64,000 bases of DNA from Euonymus europaeus (GCA_963580455.1 OY756958.1:28594501-28658500), one strand, 5' to 3'; positions 43,891-56,761 are shown, counted from the stretch's first letter. Made by a program: numbers and translations. The notes: generated from the sequence alone by a model not told the origin.

Positions 43891-46482
43891 CTACTCATTC
43901 TCGGAATACTCATCAGAACTGTCGAGTTCATTGTTGTTGATATTATCAACAAAGGCTGGCGACGGTGTCACTGATGGAGGGAAGATCTGGTGCATATGTT
44001 GCTGTTGCTGTTGCTGCATCTGCTGGATCTGCTGCATCTGATGCATCTGCTGCTGCATAAATAATTGCATCTGGTGTTGGAAGTGCACCTGCATTTGCTC
44101 CTGCATCCGAAACATCTGCTCCTGTGTTTGTTGTTGTTGCATTTCTCGATTCTCCACCAACTGCCGCTGCAAATCTGCTACCTTATCAATTAACTCAGAG
44201 TTCATCCGAGCCACACGCTCCTCTATTTCTTGCTGTAACTCCCTTTCATTTCGAAATTCATAGTGCGCCCTAGCTGCAGATGGACAATGTAAGCGACGTC
44301 CCTCGGAGCCAAGTCCGTACAAACGACCCTTTTTACTCATCCCGCCTACTGCCTCAAAAAAAATATTATTATTGTCTGGCGTCGATGATTGGCTGGATGC
44401 GAGTTCTTTAAGTTCATAAAATTTTGCCTGTTTCAAAAGTAAAAATAATTAAATCATTATAATTATACAAAAATAAGTTAAGAATATAATAAGTAAATTT
44501 GAGACGTTGTTTTCCTGAGTCAAAACATAACATGTGATTATAAATGTATGGTTGCTAGTAGAATGTTGCTTGGAACATCCTAATACTACATAAAGATACA
44601 ATAACACTTAAGATCCATGCATATATGTATTCTTGTATGTTAAATACTGATTCAGGGCATATATAAAGCTGGAGAAAATTGAAATTGGTAACAAATGAAT
44701 ATAAAGCCATAGACAGATAAAAAGAGAATCAGTCCAATTAAAAATACTGCATATTGACAATTAATACACCAGAAGCAGCATATCTTCATATTTCCAGTAA
44801 AACCAAGAATTAGTTCCAAACTCAATTAAAAAGAGAAAAAGAGAATCAATCCAATTAAAAATACTGCATTTTGACAATTAATACACCAGAAGCAACATAT
44901 CTTCATATTTCCAGTAAAACCAAGAATTAGTTCCAAACTCAAATTTAATTGAGAAAAACTGCTTACTATCCAACATACATGTGAATACTGATAGCTAACA
45001 AGAAGATGCACATGAAAGCAAAGTAAAGAATGGAGTGAACTAGTGTCTGTGCCTGGAAAGAGGCTTCTCACTTTGCATATACAATCAAAGTCAGGCAAGG
45101 TGCTGTTCTACACAACTTTCTCAGTAAATAAAGCTAGCTACCAAGATTGGCCATTTAAAGTAAATAAAACTAGCTAGGAGAAAGAGAAGCAAGGACATGC
45201 ACTACCTAGACATCTGTAAAGTATGAGCAAAAAAAATGTGACCGACCTTTTTTTAGTTCATTGAATAATGGTACCTAAATTTGGTACTTACAGCTAATTC
45301 AGCTGAACGAGAATCAACAAATTCTCCCGTCTCTTTTCGTTGATGAGTGAGTAGAAATAGCTCGAAATCGTCGAGTGATCGCCCCTCTTTTTCCTCCTAC
45401 AAAGTTAATTGAAAAGCCAAGTTAGTTCCAATTAAATTCACGTAAACAATTAAAAAATCAAACTTTATAAATTTTAAGATTTGACCTTTCTCTTACGAAT
45501 TTCTGTGGTGGGAATAGAGCCCCCAATATGAACACTACCTCCCGTCGATGATGATCGATTCATTTTTCCCTTTTCTCTTCTTATCTTGTACTTCTCAGTC
45601 TCCCAATATTTATCAAGCTCATCCCTCACATTTTCAGGGATCCATTTTCCTTTATCCTCACCACTACGTACCCTCTGCATGATGCCTCGCATCAAAGCAG
45701 CACTCTTTGAACTCCATTCTTTTCTAATCACAAAATCATCAGAAGCTTCCCACTTATACAACTTCTACAAAGTTTTAACAACCCAACACTTCCTAAATCA
45801 GCACCATATATACACAAACAATTATACAATTCCAGTAAAATATTAAAAGTTACCTTGAACTCTTGAAAATAATAACTTCTCTGAGCCTCATCCATAGCTG
45901 TCCATTCAGCGAAGGGTTTCTCGAACTTACTCTTAATTATCATGGATATCCTCCTATGTACAGTACTTGGTTGGAATCTAGAAAATAAAAGAAAGTAGTG
46001 CTTAAAGAAATGGAAAGTGTACTTACTTGGCTTGTTAGTAAAGAAGATTAAAAAAAAAAAAAAAAGATGTACTGTAATTAAAGAAAAAATAAAGCATTTT
46101 GCTGGAAATGGAAATATATTTTAAATTTTAATTAAAGAAGATTAAAAAAAAGAAATGGAAAGTGTACTTACCCCGCACCAAGATGTGCTCGTATCAAAAT
46201 CCGAGTATCTAATGATGAGCTACTTGCATGTTCTGGAGCAGATTGAGGTTGTGTGGTTGGAATTGATGGACTAGTGGGTGGGGCAGCAGGTTGTGTGTTT
46301 GGAATTGATGGACTAACGGGTAAGATGGGAGATTGTTGTGAGGTGAATAGATTATCCTCCAAATTATAGTTCAGTATCCTAGAGTTGACAGATGATGGGG
46401 ATTGGGTACTAGAACTTCCCCTGCGACCTCTACCTCGACCGGATGGTGCACGACCATGACCACTAAAGTGATGACTATCCAT
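43891..46482 (-). CDS. TNPA-like protein of CACTA (Transposase_24 / Ptta-En-Spm family)
   Basis: Five exons join in frame: 46482-46172, 45977-45854, 45764-45486, 45396-45292 and 44427-43891, giving 451 residues without a stop. All junctions are GT-AG. The N-terminus has a Gly-Arg-rich patch (SGRGRGRRGSSS) and a Pro-Ser linker. Exons 2-4 hold the Transposase_24 core: RRISMIIKSKFEKPFAEW, then LYKWEASDDFVIRKEWSSKS and DDFELFLLTHQRKETGEFVD. The last exon forms a coiled coil with a long Gln-Met-rich run (MQQQQTQEQMFRMQEQMQVH) and an acidic end. In En/Spm the TNPA protein binds subterminal repeats and brings the ends together. The start at 46482 is the first ATG of the frame. Confidence 0.85.
44724..44957. 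repeat. 117-bp tandem duplication within a TNPA intron
   Basis: GAGAATCAGTCCAATTAAAA at 44724 recurs as GAGAATCAATCCAATTAAAA at 44841. Both are followed by nearly the same 100 bp including ACACCAGAAGCA(G/A)CATATC. It lies in the intron before the last exon. Confidence 0.9.
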
Positions 46483-46499
46483 CAGCAATATTCAGATTC

Positions 46500-47398
46500 T
46501 AAATACCATCATTACCAAAATTCAAGCATCTCCAAAAATCTTCATGAGCACTAGCAACACGCCACTGCCTACAAACCATGGCATCCTAATTAAGAACCAT
46601 GCAGAGTGAGAGAGTGAGAGGAGATTGGTTAATACCCAAAGAATCAATGAAGGTCATATCCCAATTTCACAAACAATATTGTCAATCTCAAAAACATGAA
46701 ATTTCAAGGTCAAAATAACCAAAAAAGATTAAATGTAGAGGACACCCTTTGCAAGACTGCCTAATGGCCTTCTGGTTTTGTCTCAATGGGAGTATGTATG
46801 GATTGGCTTTCACTCATGTTGGTTGAATTGGCTTCCACTCATGTTGGTTATTTCTAAAATGGTTAGAGCATAATGCGATTTTGAGAGATGTAACCCTTCG
46901 TTTGTGGTGGTGACCTCAATGCCAAAAAAAGTGGTGGAGTGGTCCTATGCCCTTCATTGCAGACTTCGTACCAAGTAAATTAATGAAGGAATCAACAAGT
47001 TGTGGGCTTGGTTCTATAAGAAGCATGTCATGAAGTAATATCAATGATTCAATTGTCATATGAAACACAAATAAAGAGGGATCGGCCAAACTGCATATAA
47101 ATCCAAAGTTTAATACAAAAGTACAAAATCTATCAAACCAAGTTTAATACACATTTACAGTAACACATCAGTAACTAGTAAAACTACTTCTAAAAATACG
47201 ATTTATAGATGGCACATTCTACAATCAGAGCTTGAGTTCAATTATGGTACCTTGATAATGCTTTGTTAAAGCCCCTGACTCCAAGCAAAGAAATAGTGTT
47301 GCCTACTATATATATGCATTACAGTGTGGAACTCCTATCCACCCAGAAATTACTTCTACTGTGTATATAACCAGCGATTTATCAATAAAGCAGATTTA
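46500..47398. other. Internal CACTA DNA between the two transposon genes
   Basis: No coding sequence is recognised. The C-terminal half of a normal TNPD-like protein would be expected here but is missing. A direct repeat of TTGGCTT(T/C)CACTCATGTTGG lies at 46803-46852. Confidence 0.6.
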
Positions 47399-49262
47399 TC
47401 AATAAAGAAGACCCAATCCTAGTTCTGTGCGTTTACAGTAATGTGGAAGATCAAGTCGAGCATTTACATTGTCCTTTGTTTTTCCCTTAACGTCCATACA
47501 AGTATTGAAAATATTGTCAAACACATTCTTCTCAGTATGCATGACATCAAGGTTGTGTCGTATTATATTGTGCTTCCAATAAGGCAAATCCCAGAATATG
47601 CTCTTCTTGATCCAATTATGATTTTGTCCGTACCCAGGTAATACTAACTGTCTTCCAGTCTCAGTAATCTTTGGAAAGTTCCAAAGACTAGCAAACACTT
47701 GTTCCCCAGATAAATGTTGAGGAGGTTCTGATCTCTCAATTCGATCTTTAAAAAATGCATCCTTATTACGTCTGAACGGGTGTGTCATAGGAAGAAACTG
47801 TCTGTGACAATCAAACCATGAATTTTTTTCTTCCATTTTTCAAGGTAAATGCCTTTGAACGCCCCATGCAGCAAGGACATGCTAATTTTCCAGCAGTGCT
47901 CCATCCAGACAACATACCATATGCAGGAAAATCATTGATAGTCCACATCAAAGCAGCTCTCATAACAAAGTTTTCATTCAATGAGACATCATATGTTATC
48001 ACACCTTCGTTCCACAATTGATTTAGCTCGTCAATCAAAGGTTGTAGATAAACATCAATCATACTCTTTGGATTTTTTGGACCTGGAATAATTGCTGTCA
48101 AGAACATAAATTCCCTTTTCATACACAACTCGGGTGATAAATTGTAAGGTGTCAATATGACAGGCCAACATGAATAGTTTTTCCCTGATTGTCCAAAAGG
48201 AGTGAAACCATCTGCGCACAACCCTAACCTTACATTTCGTGGGTCTAATGCAAAATCTGGATATTCTCGATCAAAATATTTCCATGCTCCTCCATCGGAT
48301 GGATGACACGAAATGCCTGCCTCGCATTGATGTTTATAATGCCACCTCATCTCCTTCGCTGTCACTATAGAACTGAATAGTCGTTTAAGCCTAGGAATCA
48401 ATGGCAAGTACCACATCCGTTTAACAGAAATCTCTTTCGCCTGACCATGTCCAGTTCTTCGAGGTTTATAACGGTCTGCTTGGCAAAATTTGCACTGCCT
48501 TTCATCCACATCATCCTTATAATACAACATGCAACCATTAACACAACAATCAATTCGATTATACCCAAGTCCGAGTTCGGAGACCAACTTTTTGGATTGA
48601 TAGAAATCAGCAGGCATCCTATTTTCAGCTGGCATGACCTCTTTCATAAGCTGAGCAACCTCATCAAAACAACCCTAAGGCATATTATAGTCAGATTTAA
48701 TGTTTAAAAGCCTCATTGAAGCTGACAACTCCGAATGTGACTCACATCCATCATACAGTGGTGCTTGGGCAGCAGACAACATCTCAAAAAAACTTTGTGC
48801 TTCAGGATTAGGAGGTTCATTCACAAATTGTTGGTTATAATTATCTTCTTGCAGCAGCTCAGCCCCAACCTCTGGTCCCGCAGCATCTATTACCATTTGC
48901 TCGTATACATTGAAATTATCCCTATTAGCGCCTTCTCCATAATAATTTCTTGCATCTGTTGGTTCATTATCAACGTATGGAGTAATTTCAGGCATCTCTT
49001 CACCATGAGCTGTCCAATAATAGTATCCATCTTGAAAACCTTTTCTGCATAAATGCACTCTAACTTCCTGCAAATCAAGAAACTTTCTGCATTTGCACCG
49101 ACTACATGGACATCTTATTGTTCCTGTATTCTGAAATTGAGTATTATTTTCAGATGCAAAAGCTATAAATTCCTCAAGCCCATTCAAGAACTCTTGTGTA
49201 ATTCCTACTCGATTTGGTCCCACTCGATTATACATCCATAAACGATACTCAGGTACATCCAT
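47399..49262 (-). pseudogene. TNPD-like CACTA transposase (tnp2/Transposase_21), broken
   Basis: Three frame pieces follow each other. The first (49262-48675) carries the transposase-associated domain: MDVPEYRLWMYNRVGPNRVG, then RCPCSRCKCRKFLDLQEVRV and GYYYWTAHGE. It stops at an in-frame TAG (48677-48675). The second (48674-47811) is the Transposase_21 core with LGYNRIDCCVNGCMLYYKD, FCQADRY, and RLGLCADGFTPFGQSG. A base change in an A run at about 47823-47829 shifts the frame. The third (47836-47399) continues with HRQFLPMTHPFRRNKDAF and VMHTEKNVFDNIF, then ends. The downstream DUF4218 and DUF4216 domains are missing. One nonsense change, one frameshift and one truncation make it nonfunctional. 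Confidence 0.9.
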
Positions 49263-50220
49263 TATATTAAAATAACCTACATAAATTGATTTGAAATAAA
49301 ACAATCAACATAAAAATAATACTAAAAATCACAAATAAATAATTCAACTGTTGTCATTATATTAATATTACTAATTAGTTTGGTTAAAAAAAACTACTAC
49401 TACACATGCTTTAAAATTTCTTAACAACTACGAATAGCTCCTCTTTTATAACCTAAAACATTTTATTTACTAAAAAAACGAATAACACAAAAAACAAAAA
49501 AAATAACACTAAAATTCACCAATAATTCCTTCACTGTTGTCATTATATAAATTTAACTAGTTAGTTTAGATAAAAATAAAACTACAACTACACATGCTTT
49601 AAAACTTAATCTGGAGCAACCACTACTTCTAGCTTCTCCTCTATAACCTAAAATATTTTATTTACTAAAAAAAATAAGTAAATAACAGAATAAAAAAAAT
49701 AACACTAAAATTAACCAATAAATCTCCCACTCTTGTCATTAAATTAATAATAATATTTAGTTTAGTTCATAAAAAAAACTACTACACAAGCTTTAAAATT
49801 TCTTTTGGAACAACCACTACTTCTACTCCTATAAAACCTAAAACAAATTATTTACCAAAAAACTGCATAACAAATAAATAATGACAATAATAAATAAATT
49901 GATGCATATTAATTAACACAAATATGTGGTTATGATTGATGAACTTACATGGATTAAGATGATGAATTTAGAAAATTCAAAACATATTATTTATTAAAAA
50001 TATATAATAATTAAATCATGACAATAACAAAAAAAAAATTACTGATTAACACTGAAGAATATGGATAGAAATGATCCGCTACGTTTGAGATGGATTTCGG
50101 ATGTGCAACGACCCAGATATGGATTTTCGATTCGGACACTGTTTGCTGTCGAAGGGCGAGTTCTGGCTTTCTTCACAATAAGAGGATGAAGTGTCGGTGA
50201 AATGTATTAAAATGTAATTT
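49263..50220. other. CACTA 5' region
   Basis: This AT-rich stretch holds three loosely related units around 49380, 49560 and 49750, each with AAAACTAC(T)AC(AC)ACATGCTTTAAAA-like sequence, so it contains a diverged tandem repeat of about 180 bp. It probably includes the transposon promoter. Confidence 0.55.
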
Positions 50221-50580
50221 AGCGACGGATTTAGCGACGGAATTTTTCCGTCACTATATTTTGCGACGGATTTTGAGACGGACAAAGCACTAGTCAAGAT
50301 TCAGTCAAAAAGTGGGCGAAAATTTCAAAATTTTTGTGACGGATTATATGTCCGTCTCTAAATGTTATGCAAGAGCGTGACCGTCAAAGCAATTTGCGAC
50401 GGAATTGAGACGGAAAATTTTAGCCACGGATTTTTCAGTGGCAAATTCCGTGTCAAAGTTTGCAAAAAATTCAACCAGCGTCCCATCAAAAACAGCGACG
50501 GAAATTTTTACTTTTTCCGTCGCAAATATATTATTGTCGACGGATGATTTTTCAGTCACAAAAATCCGTCGCTAAAGGAC
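50221..50580. repeat. CACTA subterminal repeats, right end
   Basis: Units of GCGACGGA and inverse TCCGTCGC recur from 50222 to 50575, the counterpart of the left array. Confidence 0.85.
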
Positions 50581-50598
50581 CTTTTTCTTGTAGTGATC

Positions 50599-51552
50599 CA
50601 TACCTGAGAGATGCTAAAAATAATTACATAAAAGAATCAATGAATGATAGTTTACAATTGTAAACCTAAAGTTTGAATCCAACATGGCTCCTATAAGGAT
50701 AGTGATTATTCATGAATCGCCAAACTACTTCTTCATTCCAGTAAGAGGCAACACGCCCATCATACAATAAAGTCACAACTTCTTAGTTGTGACTTTCTTG
50801 TACGACAGGATGATATAATGATTTTTCTTATGAAATCATCCCGCATTTTTGGTGCGTTATAACTCCTTATCTGAGAGTGTTCACCTTCATACATTGTAAA
50901 AGTGTATGACCAACTCTCCTCAGAGACAGTAATTCATCCCTACTCACCTACCACCCCACAACTCCCATGACTCCTCCTCCTTCAAAACCTTACGGGAGAC
51001 CACTTTTGACCCAAATATTCGACCTTTTTTTGACGTTTCATCAAACACATCCCACACTTTGAACAACCCAACGTTTGTAACTTTGTTTTTTATGTGTATA
51101 TTGGTGATGATTCATTTCCATGAATGAGATGATGGGTGAATCATCATCAATATTACGCATAACAAAGTACTAATGAGAAACATAATGAGTTTTCTTATCA
51201 ATATTACACATAACAAAGTACTAATGAGAAACATAATGAGTTTTCTTATGATATGATCACGCTTCTTTCGTGTGTCAAGTGTTTGGATTTGAGCATTCCC
51301 GCTCCATACCTCGCTAAAAATAATTACATAAAACAATTCTAAAAAGGAAGGGAGATGAACGGCAAAAACACTTATCTAGCCTCCACTATAGAGTGCTAGA
51401 GTAATATCACCATGCAGTACGAATTGGATGGCAGACACATTATCATGTCTTTTTAATGAAAAATTGGTTGGCTCTGGCTACCTTCTAGACCAAACAAAAC
51501 ATCCCAAAATTGTATGCTTGTATAAACTAACAAATTAAGTCACGTACCTCTA
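50599..51552. other. Spacer with hairpin and direct repeats
   Basis: No gene was found. AAAGTCACAACT at 50769-50780 and AGTTGTGACTTT at 50785-50796 form a perfect 12-bp stem with a 4-base loop. A 51-bp unit from ATCAATATTAC to GAGTTTTCTT repeats in tandem at 51146-51247. GCTAAAAATAATTACATAAAA-like sequence occurs at about 50611 and again at 51314. Confidence 0.6.
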
Positions 51553-51560
51553 GTGATAAG

Positions 51561-52596
51561 CAATGTTTTTGGAGCCGGACCGGACCGGCCAGTCCAACCG
51601 GTCTAACCGGTGACCTGTCCGGTCTGGCAGTCCCATTTAAATCGGACTCAGCGGTTTAGGTCAAAAACTTTTTTCATTTACGCCTCATTTTGATTTCCCA
51701 TAGCTGGACTACTGGAGGAGCTCCCGACCTCTCGTGCGGCGCGTCGTCGTTCCCACTTCCGTGCCCAGTGCCTTCGTCCCCACTCCGACAATCCAACGAG
51801 AAGTCGACAACGAGAACAACAAGTGTCTAAGCCTCTAAGGATTAATGAAATCTTCTTCTTCTTTTGCGATTTGCAGTTTGATACTTTGCTTTAGTTTTGT
51901 AGAATTCTAGATCGTGATTGGGCATTGATGAGTGGTGACCGATTGGTGTTGCCGACTTGCCGTGTGACCTGTGTTGGTGACTGAGACACTGAGTAGCGAA
52001 GTGAGTTTGAAAACTTTGAAATTAAGAATTTAAGACATAACTTTCACGTATTGGAACTGGATAGTGGATTTGCCTTCTACATAATGTTTTTATATTTCTT
52101 TTGATTGGTCAAATCATTTTGAATCTTTGATTTTTGAATTTTGATCTGATTGGCTGATAGAGCCATAGAGCAGCAGTGACAGTAGTGGAGCTATGGTGCA
52201 AAATTGCAAATAATGTTAAATTGTTGATGATTGTCGTGTTGGTGAATGGTGAGCCGTGTTGAATTGTTGTCAATTGTTTACTTGTTTTGTTGATGAGCCG
52301 TGTTGTTCTTGAATTGAATCTTGATGAGCTAAAAATTAAAAATGCCAAATATTAGCCTAAATTGCTAATATGATTTATGAATATGTGAACTTGAGATAGT
52401 TTGTATTTTTTCTTATTCATGAAGTGTCAAAACAATTATATGTTACTTAAAGCATGTTTAGAATTACTCAAAACATGTGTAGGAATGATAAAAAAATGTG
52501 AAATCTTCTTTTTACCCGTGCCAGCCGATTCAACCGGTTGAACCGTGAACCGGTCATCACACCGATTCGATGACCGGCACGGTTTTAAAAACATTG
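51561..52596. mobile_element. hAT-type non-autonomous element, 1036 bp
   Basis: The ends CAATGTTTTTGGAGCCGG and, inverted, CAATGTTTTTAAAACCGTGC match in most positions. The exact 8-bp duplication GTGATAAG flanks it (51553-51560 and 52597-52604). Both subterminal regions are full of ACCGGT/CCGGTC words. No transposase coding was found in the interior. Confidence 0.9.
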
Positions 52597-52604
52597 GTGA
52601 TAAG

Positions 52605-53062
52605 GTTTAGTAGGAGGATTGTTGAGCTGTTATCAAGTATCGCAAACCATTCATGACCATCAATTTAGTTATTTAGTGATAACCTCATATAATTGTTTAT
52701 TTGTTATTCAAAGAAATGAGAGTTTTAATTTGATATTTTATTTTTCAATAAAATAAGACTTTATAATTACGAAAACTAAGGTTTGAATCTAAAATATTGC
52801 TCCAATAACTTCTTATTATTTGTTATCATTCAATTAAAAATGAGTTTATGTTTGTGAAAGTTTAGTATGAATCCAAAACTTGCTACATATCATTTTATAA
52901 TTTTTCTATTTTAACATTAAAAAAGATAGTTTATAATTGTGAAAACTAATATTTAAACATAAAACCTCACTTCGATAATATATTCTTAATTTGTTACTTT
53001 TTCATTCAATAAAATAATGTAAGAAATCATAATTGTAGAAGGTTTACTCCGATAGCATTTTA
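52605..53062. other. AT-rich intergenic DNA
   Basis: Several degenerate units of a TTATAATTGTGAAAACTAA-like sequence occur here and again after 53600, a weak dispersed repeat around the inverted-repeat element. No gene was seen. Confidence 0.4.
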
Positions 53063-53600
53063 GAGTGTGTTTGATGTTTTCAAAATTATTTTGTGTTTTG
53101 AGAAATCAAATGATTGCTTAAAATTCAATTGGCTAACTTGTTTTGAGTATTTATTTTTAAAAACATTTTTCATTTTTCAGTTTTTAAAAACTAGAAAACC
53201 AAATTTTCAAGTGACATAATTGTAATTAAGATGAATTTATTTTATTTTATTTTTCTCTCTCTTCTCTCACTCCCAACGGTGACTCTCCTCTCTCCATCGA
53301 CATCGTCGTCCGGCCACCGGAAGGTCTTGCTTCGGTGTTGACCCAAAATCACCTTCATTTTGACCCGATTGATGAATTTGAATTTTATTTTGATAAATTT
53401 GAGTTTTATTTGGATGAATTTCAATTTCATTTGACTAAATTTCAATTTTAATTTCATGTTTTTCAGTTTCTGAAAACAAAATCAAATATCACCAACCAAA
53501 TGAATTTTTTAACAGTTTTTTTTCCTAAAAAGTGTTTCTAAAAACTATACCCAAAATCGTTTTTAAAAACTAAAAAAGAAAATAATATCCAAACACACTC
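53063..53600. mobile_element. Possible miniature element with GAGTGTGTTTG ends
   Basis: GAGTGTGTTTGATG at 53063 and its inverse ATCCAAACACACTC ending at 53600 share 11 terminal bases. Inner regions rich in TTTTTAAAAAC also pair loosely. Within it lie repeats encoding LKFIxIK-type frames, which are artefacts. No clear target duplication was found. Confidence 0.5.
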
Positions 53601-54104
53601 GTTTTCTCAAAACTAATGTTTGAACCCAAAATCTCGATCCAATTATATGTTCTTTAAAAAGTACGAAAATTTATAATTGTGAAAACTCAGATGAACTCAA
53701 AACTCATTTAATATTATATTATCTTGTTATTTTGTCATTCAATCAAATGATAGTTTTGTAATTGTCAAAACGAAAGTTTGAATACAACACCTTATACTCC
53801 AATACCTGCTTATAATTTGTTATTTTGCCCTTCAAACTAATAAGTTGATTTGTTGGTTTGAAACTTTTCACATCATTTATATATATATTCTAACATATTT
53901 CTCCAAATACAAAATAACCAAATTGTCAATTCATATCATTCAGTGCCAGAAGAAGACTTTGCCTTGGAAGGTATACGAGAAAAATGAGTAATCTGAAACA
54001 TGTGTAGGCATGAGCATTTGCATCTAAATAGAAGAATGACAACATTACCCTGAAAGGTATGAGCGACAAGAGCCCTTGTGTCACTAGGTGAAAGTAAATG
54101 AGTC

Positions 54105-56761
54105 CTATGATGACATGCAGCAATTGTAACTACTTGTCCCAGACTTTGGCTCCTGGCCAGGTACAACAAGATTGGTTCCTTTGAGAAGTGTTACACCCCC
54201 TCCATATTCTGACTCTTCGTTGGCAACAAGGGTTTTCTTGCTGACAATTCGATATATCTCCGTAAGGACGGTAAGAAAAGCTTCTTCAACATTAGCGGCC
54301 TCGAGGGCAGATGTCTCCATAAAGAAAATGTTTTCCCTTTGGGCAAATTCTTTGGCATCTTCAGTGGGTACAGCACGAAGGCTTCCAAGGTCAGATTTGT
54401 TCCCTACAAGCATGACTACAATATTTTTATCAGCATGTCCCCGCAGCTCCTCTAACCATTTTGCCACGTGATCAAATGTCTGGCGCTTGGTTATGTCATA
54501 CACTAGCATCGCCCCCACAGCACCTCTGTAGTAAGCACTCGTCACAGCCCGGTACCTGAGATCACGACCAAAAGAATACAAAGAACAATCAAAACATTTT
54601 CATGGCTCATATATGCTGCAGGAGCATGAACATTTGTATGATATATACAATGTGTAAAGGATCACTAATAGAAGGCCAGAAATTATGAAGACTATACTAC
54701 TGCAGTATAGATTAAGTACCATGACTCACCAACATACAACACAAGCAACACCAAGCAGTTTCATTCTGATTTTAAGATTGTTTGCATTCATTGGCCAGTT
54801 AAGTGTTCATTGTTAGACTACTGAATACCGAAAATCCTACTACACATTCTCATATATCAGTTTCTAATTATCCATAATTTCCATAAATTAAGTATGTTTC
54901 CATCATTTTTAGCGTTCCTCTTTCCTCTTCAGGTGGACAAGAACAGGCAAGAAGCTGTCCCCTCCGCACATCCATGATTTGTCTGAAAAAATTCATCAAC
55001 CAATAGAAAAAGAGAAGTGCCATGGGTGATCTAATCAAGAGTAAACGAAGACTGGAAAAGGGAAAGAAAAAAAATTTAGGCTCCATTTTTTTTGAAAGAA
55101 AACTGCTTGTTCGTTGGAAAATATCATATTAGAGAAGTAACATTTTGGGAAAATAGTTAGTTTCCTTTGCTAGATTTAAAAAAAAACAACTTGTATGAAA
55201 TTTTTCATAAAAATTAGATATAGAAATAAACAAACAGAGAGACGCCGCCGGAGTGGTACAAGAGATGCCTCTGAAGTGATCGACTACCAGATTGGTCAAC
55301 TGCTGGAGTGGTCCAAGAGAGATAGCGTCCATTCTCTCCGTGTCTATGTATCCTAAACGTGGTTTAGGACCTTTAGGTTCAAGGGAAACAACTTGCTCTC
55401 ATTATGATCTGAGCTATATTTTCCGTCTTTGATTTTTTATGTTTTCCTAATTTCCTTCAAACAAATACAAGAAGAAAAATCTTTTTTACTTGCTTCTGCA
55501 GAACAAAGATTAAAATATTAAGTTCAGAAAGAACTCCAGAATGCAGATCCATAGATACGTGGATATTAATTTTGTCATCTTTTGAATGAACTTGTAAGAT
55601 TTGAACCTAAGACTATAGTAATTTGAAACCACTAACTCCTACAACTAAAAAAGCTAGGGAGCCACATATTCAATAGAAAACGTTACTAAGTGAAAGCTGA
55701 GTGCACCAAACCAGATACCAACGTTAAGAGAAGTTGATGTTCTCAAAGACCTTCAAGAAAAATACATCTGCTCTTCCTATAAAATGGGGGAGAAGATGTG
55801 GATTGGGTTTAATTTCATTTAAGGAATACTCAATAGATACAATGATGCGGAAAAGACAGTAGTTAATATATAACTAGCAGGAGTATAAGATATCAAAGAC
55901 TAGGTGTCTTCCTTTGCATGGCAATCATCAAATATCTCAATAATGATAAATAATATATAAAATGAACCCCCAGAACAGAACTTATGCATCTAGATTCTAT
56001 ACATGCAAGTATTAGAGAGAAATAGAATACCAAGTCCTTCTTTCTGGTATGTCATATCACACTAACTATCCAAATAACTTTATTTCAGATTATCTAATCC
56101 TAGCAAACTATTGTCCGGCTCTTGAATGCTACATCGGAATCAAAAGGCACAGAAGAACTAAAACTTTAGGCATCCAAACCCACTTATACATATCAAGAAG
56201 CATATAACTCGAAGGATAAAAAAGGAAATACCAAATTCCATAACTATGCACCCGAGAATGAATGACAGCATTTTCATTTACAAAGTACGTCAATAGCTAT
56301 TTAAAATTAAAACTTCAGCTTAGGTAAATCTCCCCCCTTAAAAGTTATATTTTACTTTATCTCACGGTTTTAGACAATCAGAAGTTCTTAATCTAGCTCT
56401 TCTTTCTTCATTTAGCCTTTTGAACTCATCAATAAAACCATTAAAAAGGATGGCCTCGCTCAAGTTCAAGCCAAATGAGGGAGAATGATCAGAGTTTGAT
56501 TGAATAAATAAAGAAAGAAAAAATGTGGAATTACCTTTCCTGTCCGGCCGTATCCCATATCTGAGCCTTGACGGTCTTGTGATCGATGACAAGCGTTTTC
56601 GTTTGGAACTCAACTCCGATCGTCGCTTTCGAATCAACGCTGAATTCGTTCCTCGCGAATCGCGCTAATAGTTGTGATTTGCCAACTGCAGAATCCCCTA
56701 TCAGTACGATCTTGAAAACGTAGTCAATATTCTGATTGAAATTACTTTGCAAGTTAGGCAT
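54105..56761 (-). CDS. RABA4: Rab GTPase of the RABA4 group (RAB11-type)
   Basis: Two exons, 56761-56535 and 54555-54105, give 225 residues; the split codon AG|G restores Arg of [15 protein letters not shown]. The P-loop GDSAVGKS is at 22-29, the effector region carries ATIGVEF, and DTAGQE is at 70-75, with catalytic Gln. The nucleotide motifs NKSD and TSAL follow. The C-terminus ends in CCMSS, a double-cysteine prenylation site. The Rab11-typical [15 protein letters not shown] is present. The N-terminus and the [11 protein letters not shown] tail resemble RABA4c/RABA4d more than RABA4a/b. RABA4 GTPases direct trans-Golgi/secretory vesicles in tip-growing cells such as pollen tubes and root hairs, which is inference for this gene. 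The intron of about 1.98 kb has no recognised feature. Confidence 0.95.

Larger units (their letters stand above)
43217..50595 (-). mobile_element. CACTA (En/Spm) DNA transposon, 7379 bp
   Basis: The element starts CACTACAACAAAATC and ends, inverted, CACTACAAGAAAAAGG. A 3-bp target duplication ATC lies at 43214-43216 and 50596-50598. Both ends carry arrays of TTTGCGACGGA and its inverse. Two genes run on the minus strand: a TNPD-like transposase (49262-47399) and a TNPA-like gene (46482-43891). Size, ends, duplication and gene content all fit CACTA. The transposase is broken and lacks its C-terminal part, so the copy should not move by itself. Confidence 0.96.

Noticed and set aside
53242..53457. 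Frame with repeated LKFIxIK units
   Set aside because: It translates a degenerate AATTTCAATTTTAATTT-like repeat within an inverted-repeat element.
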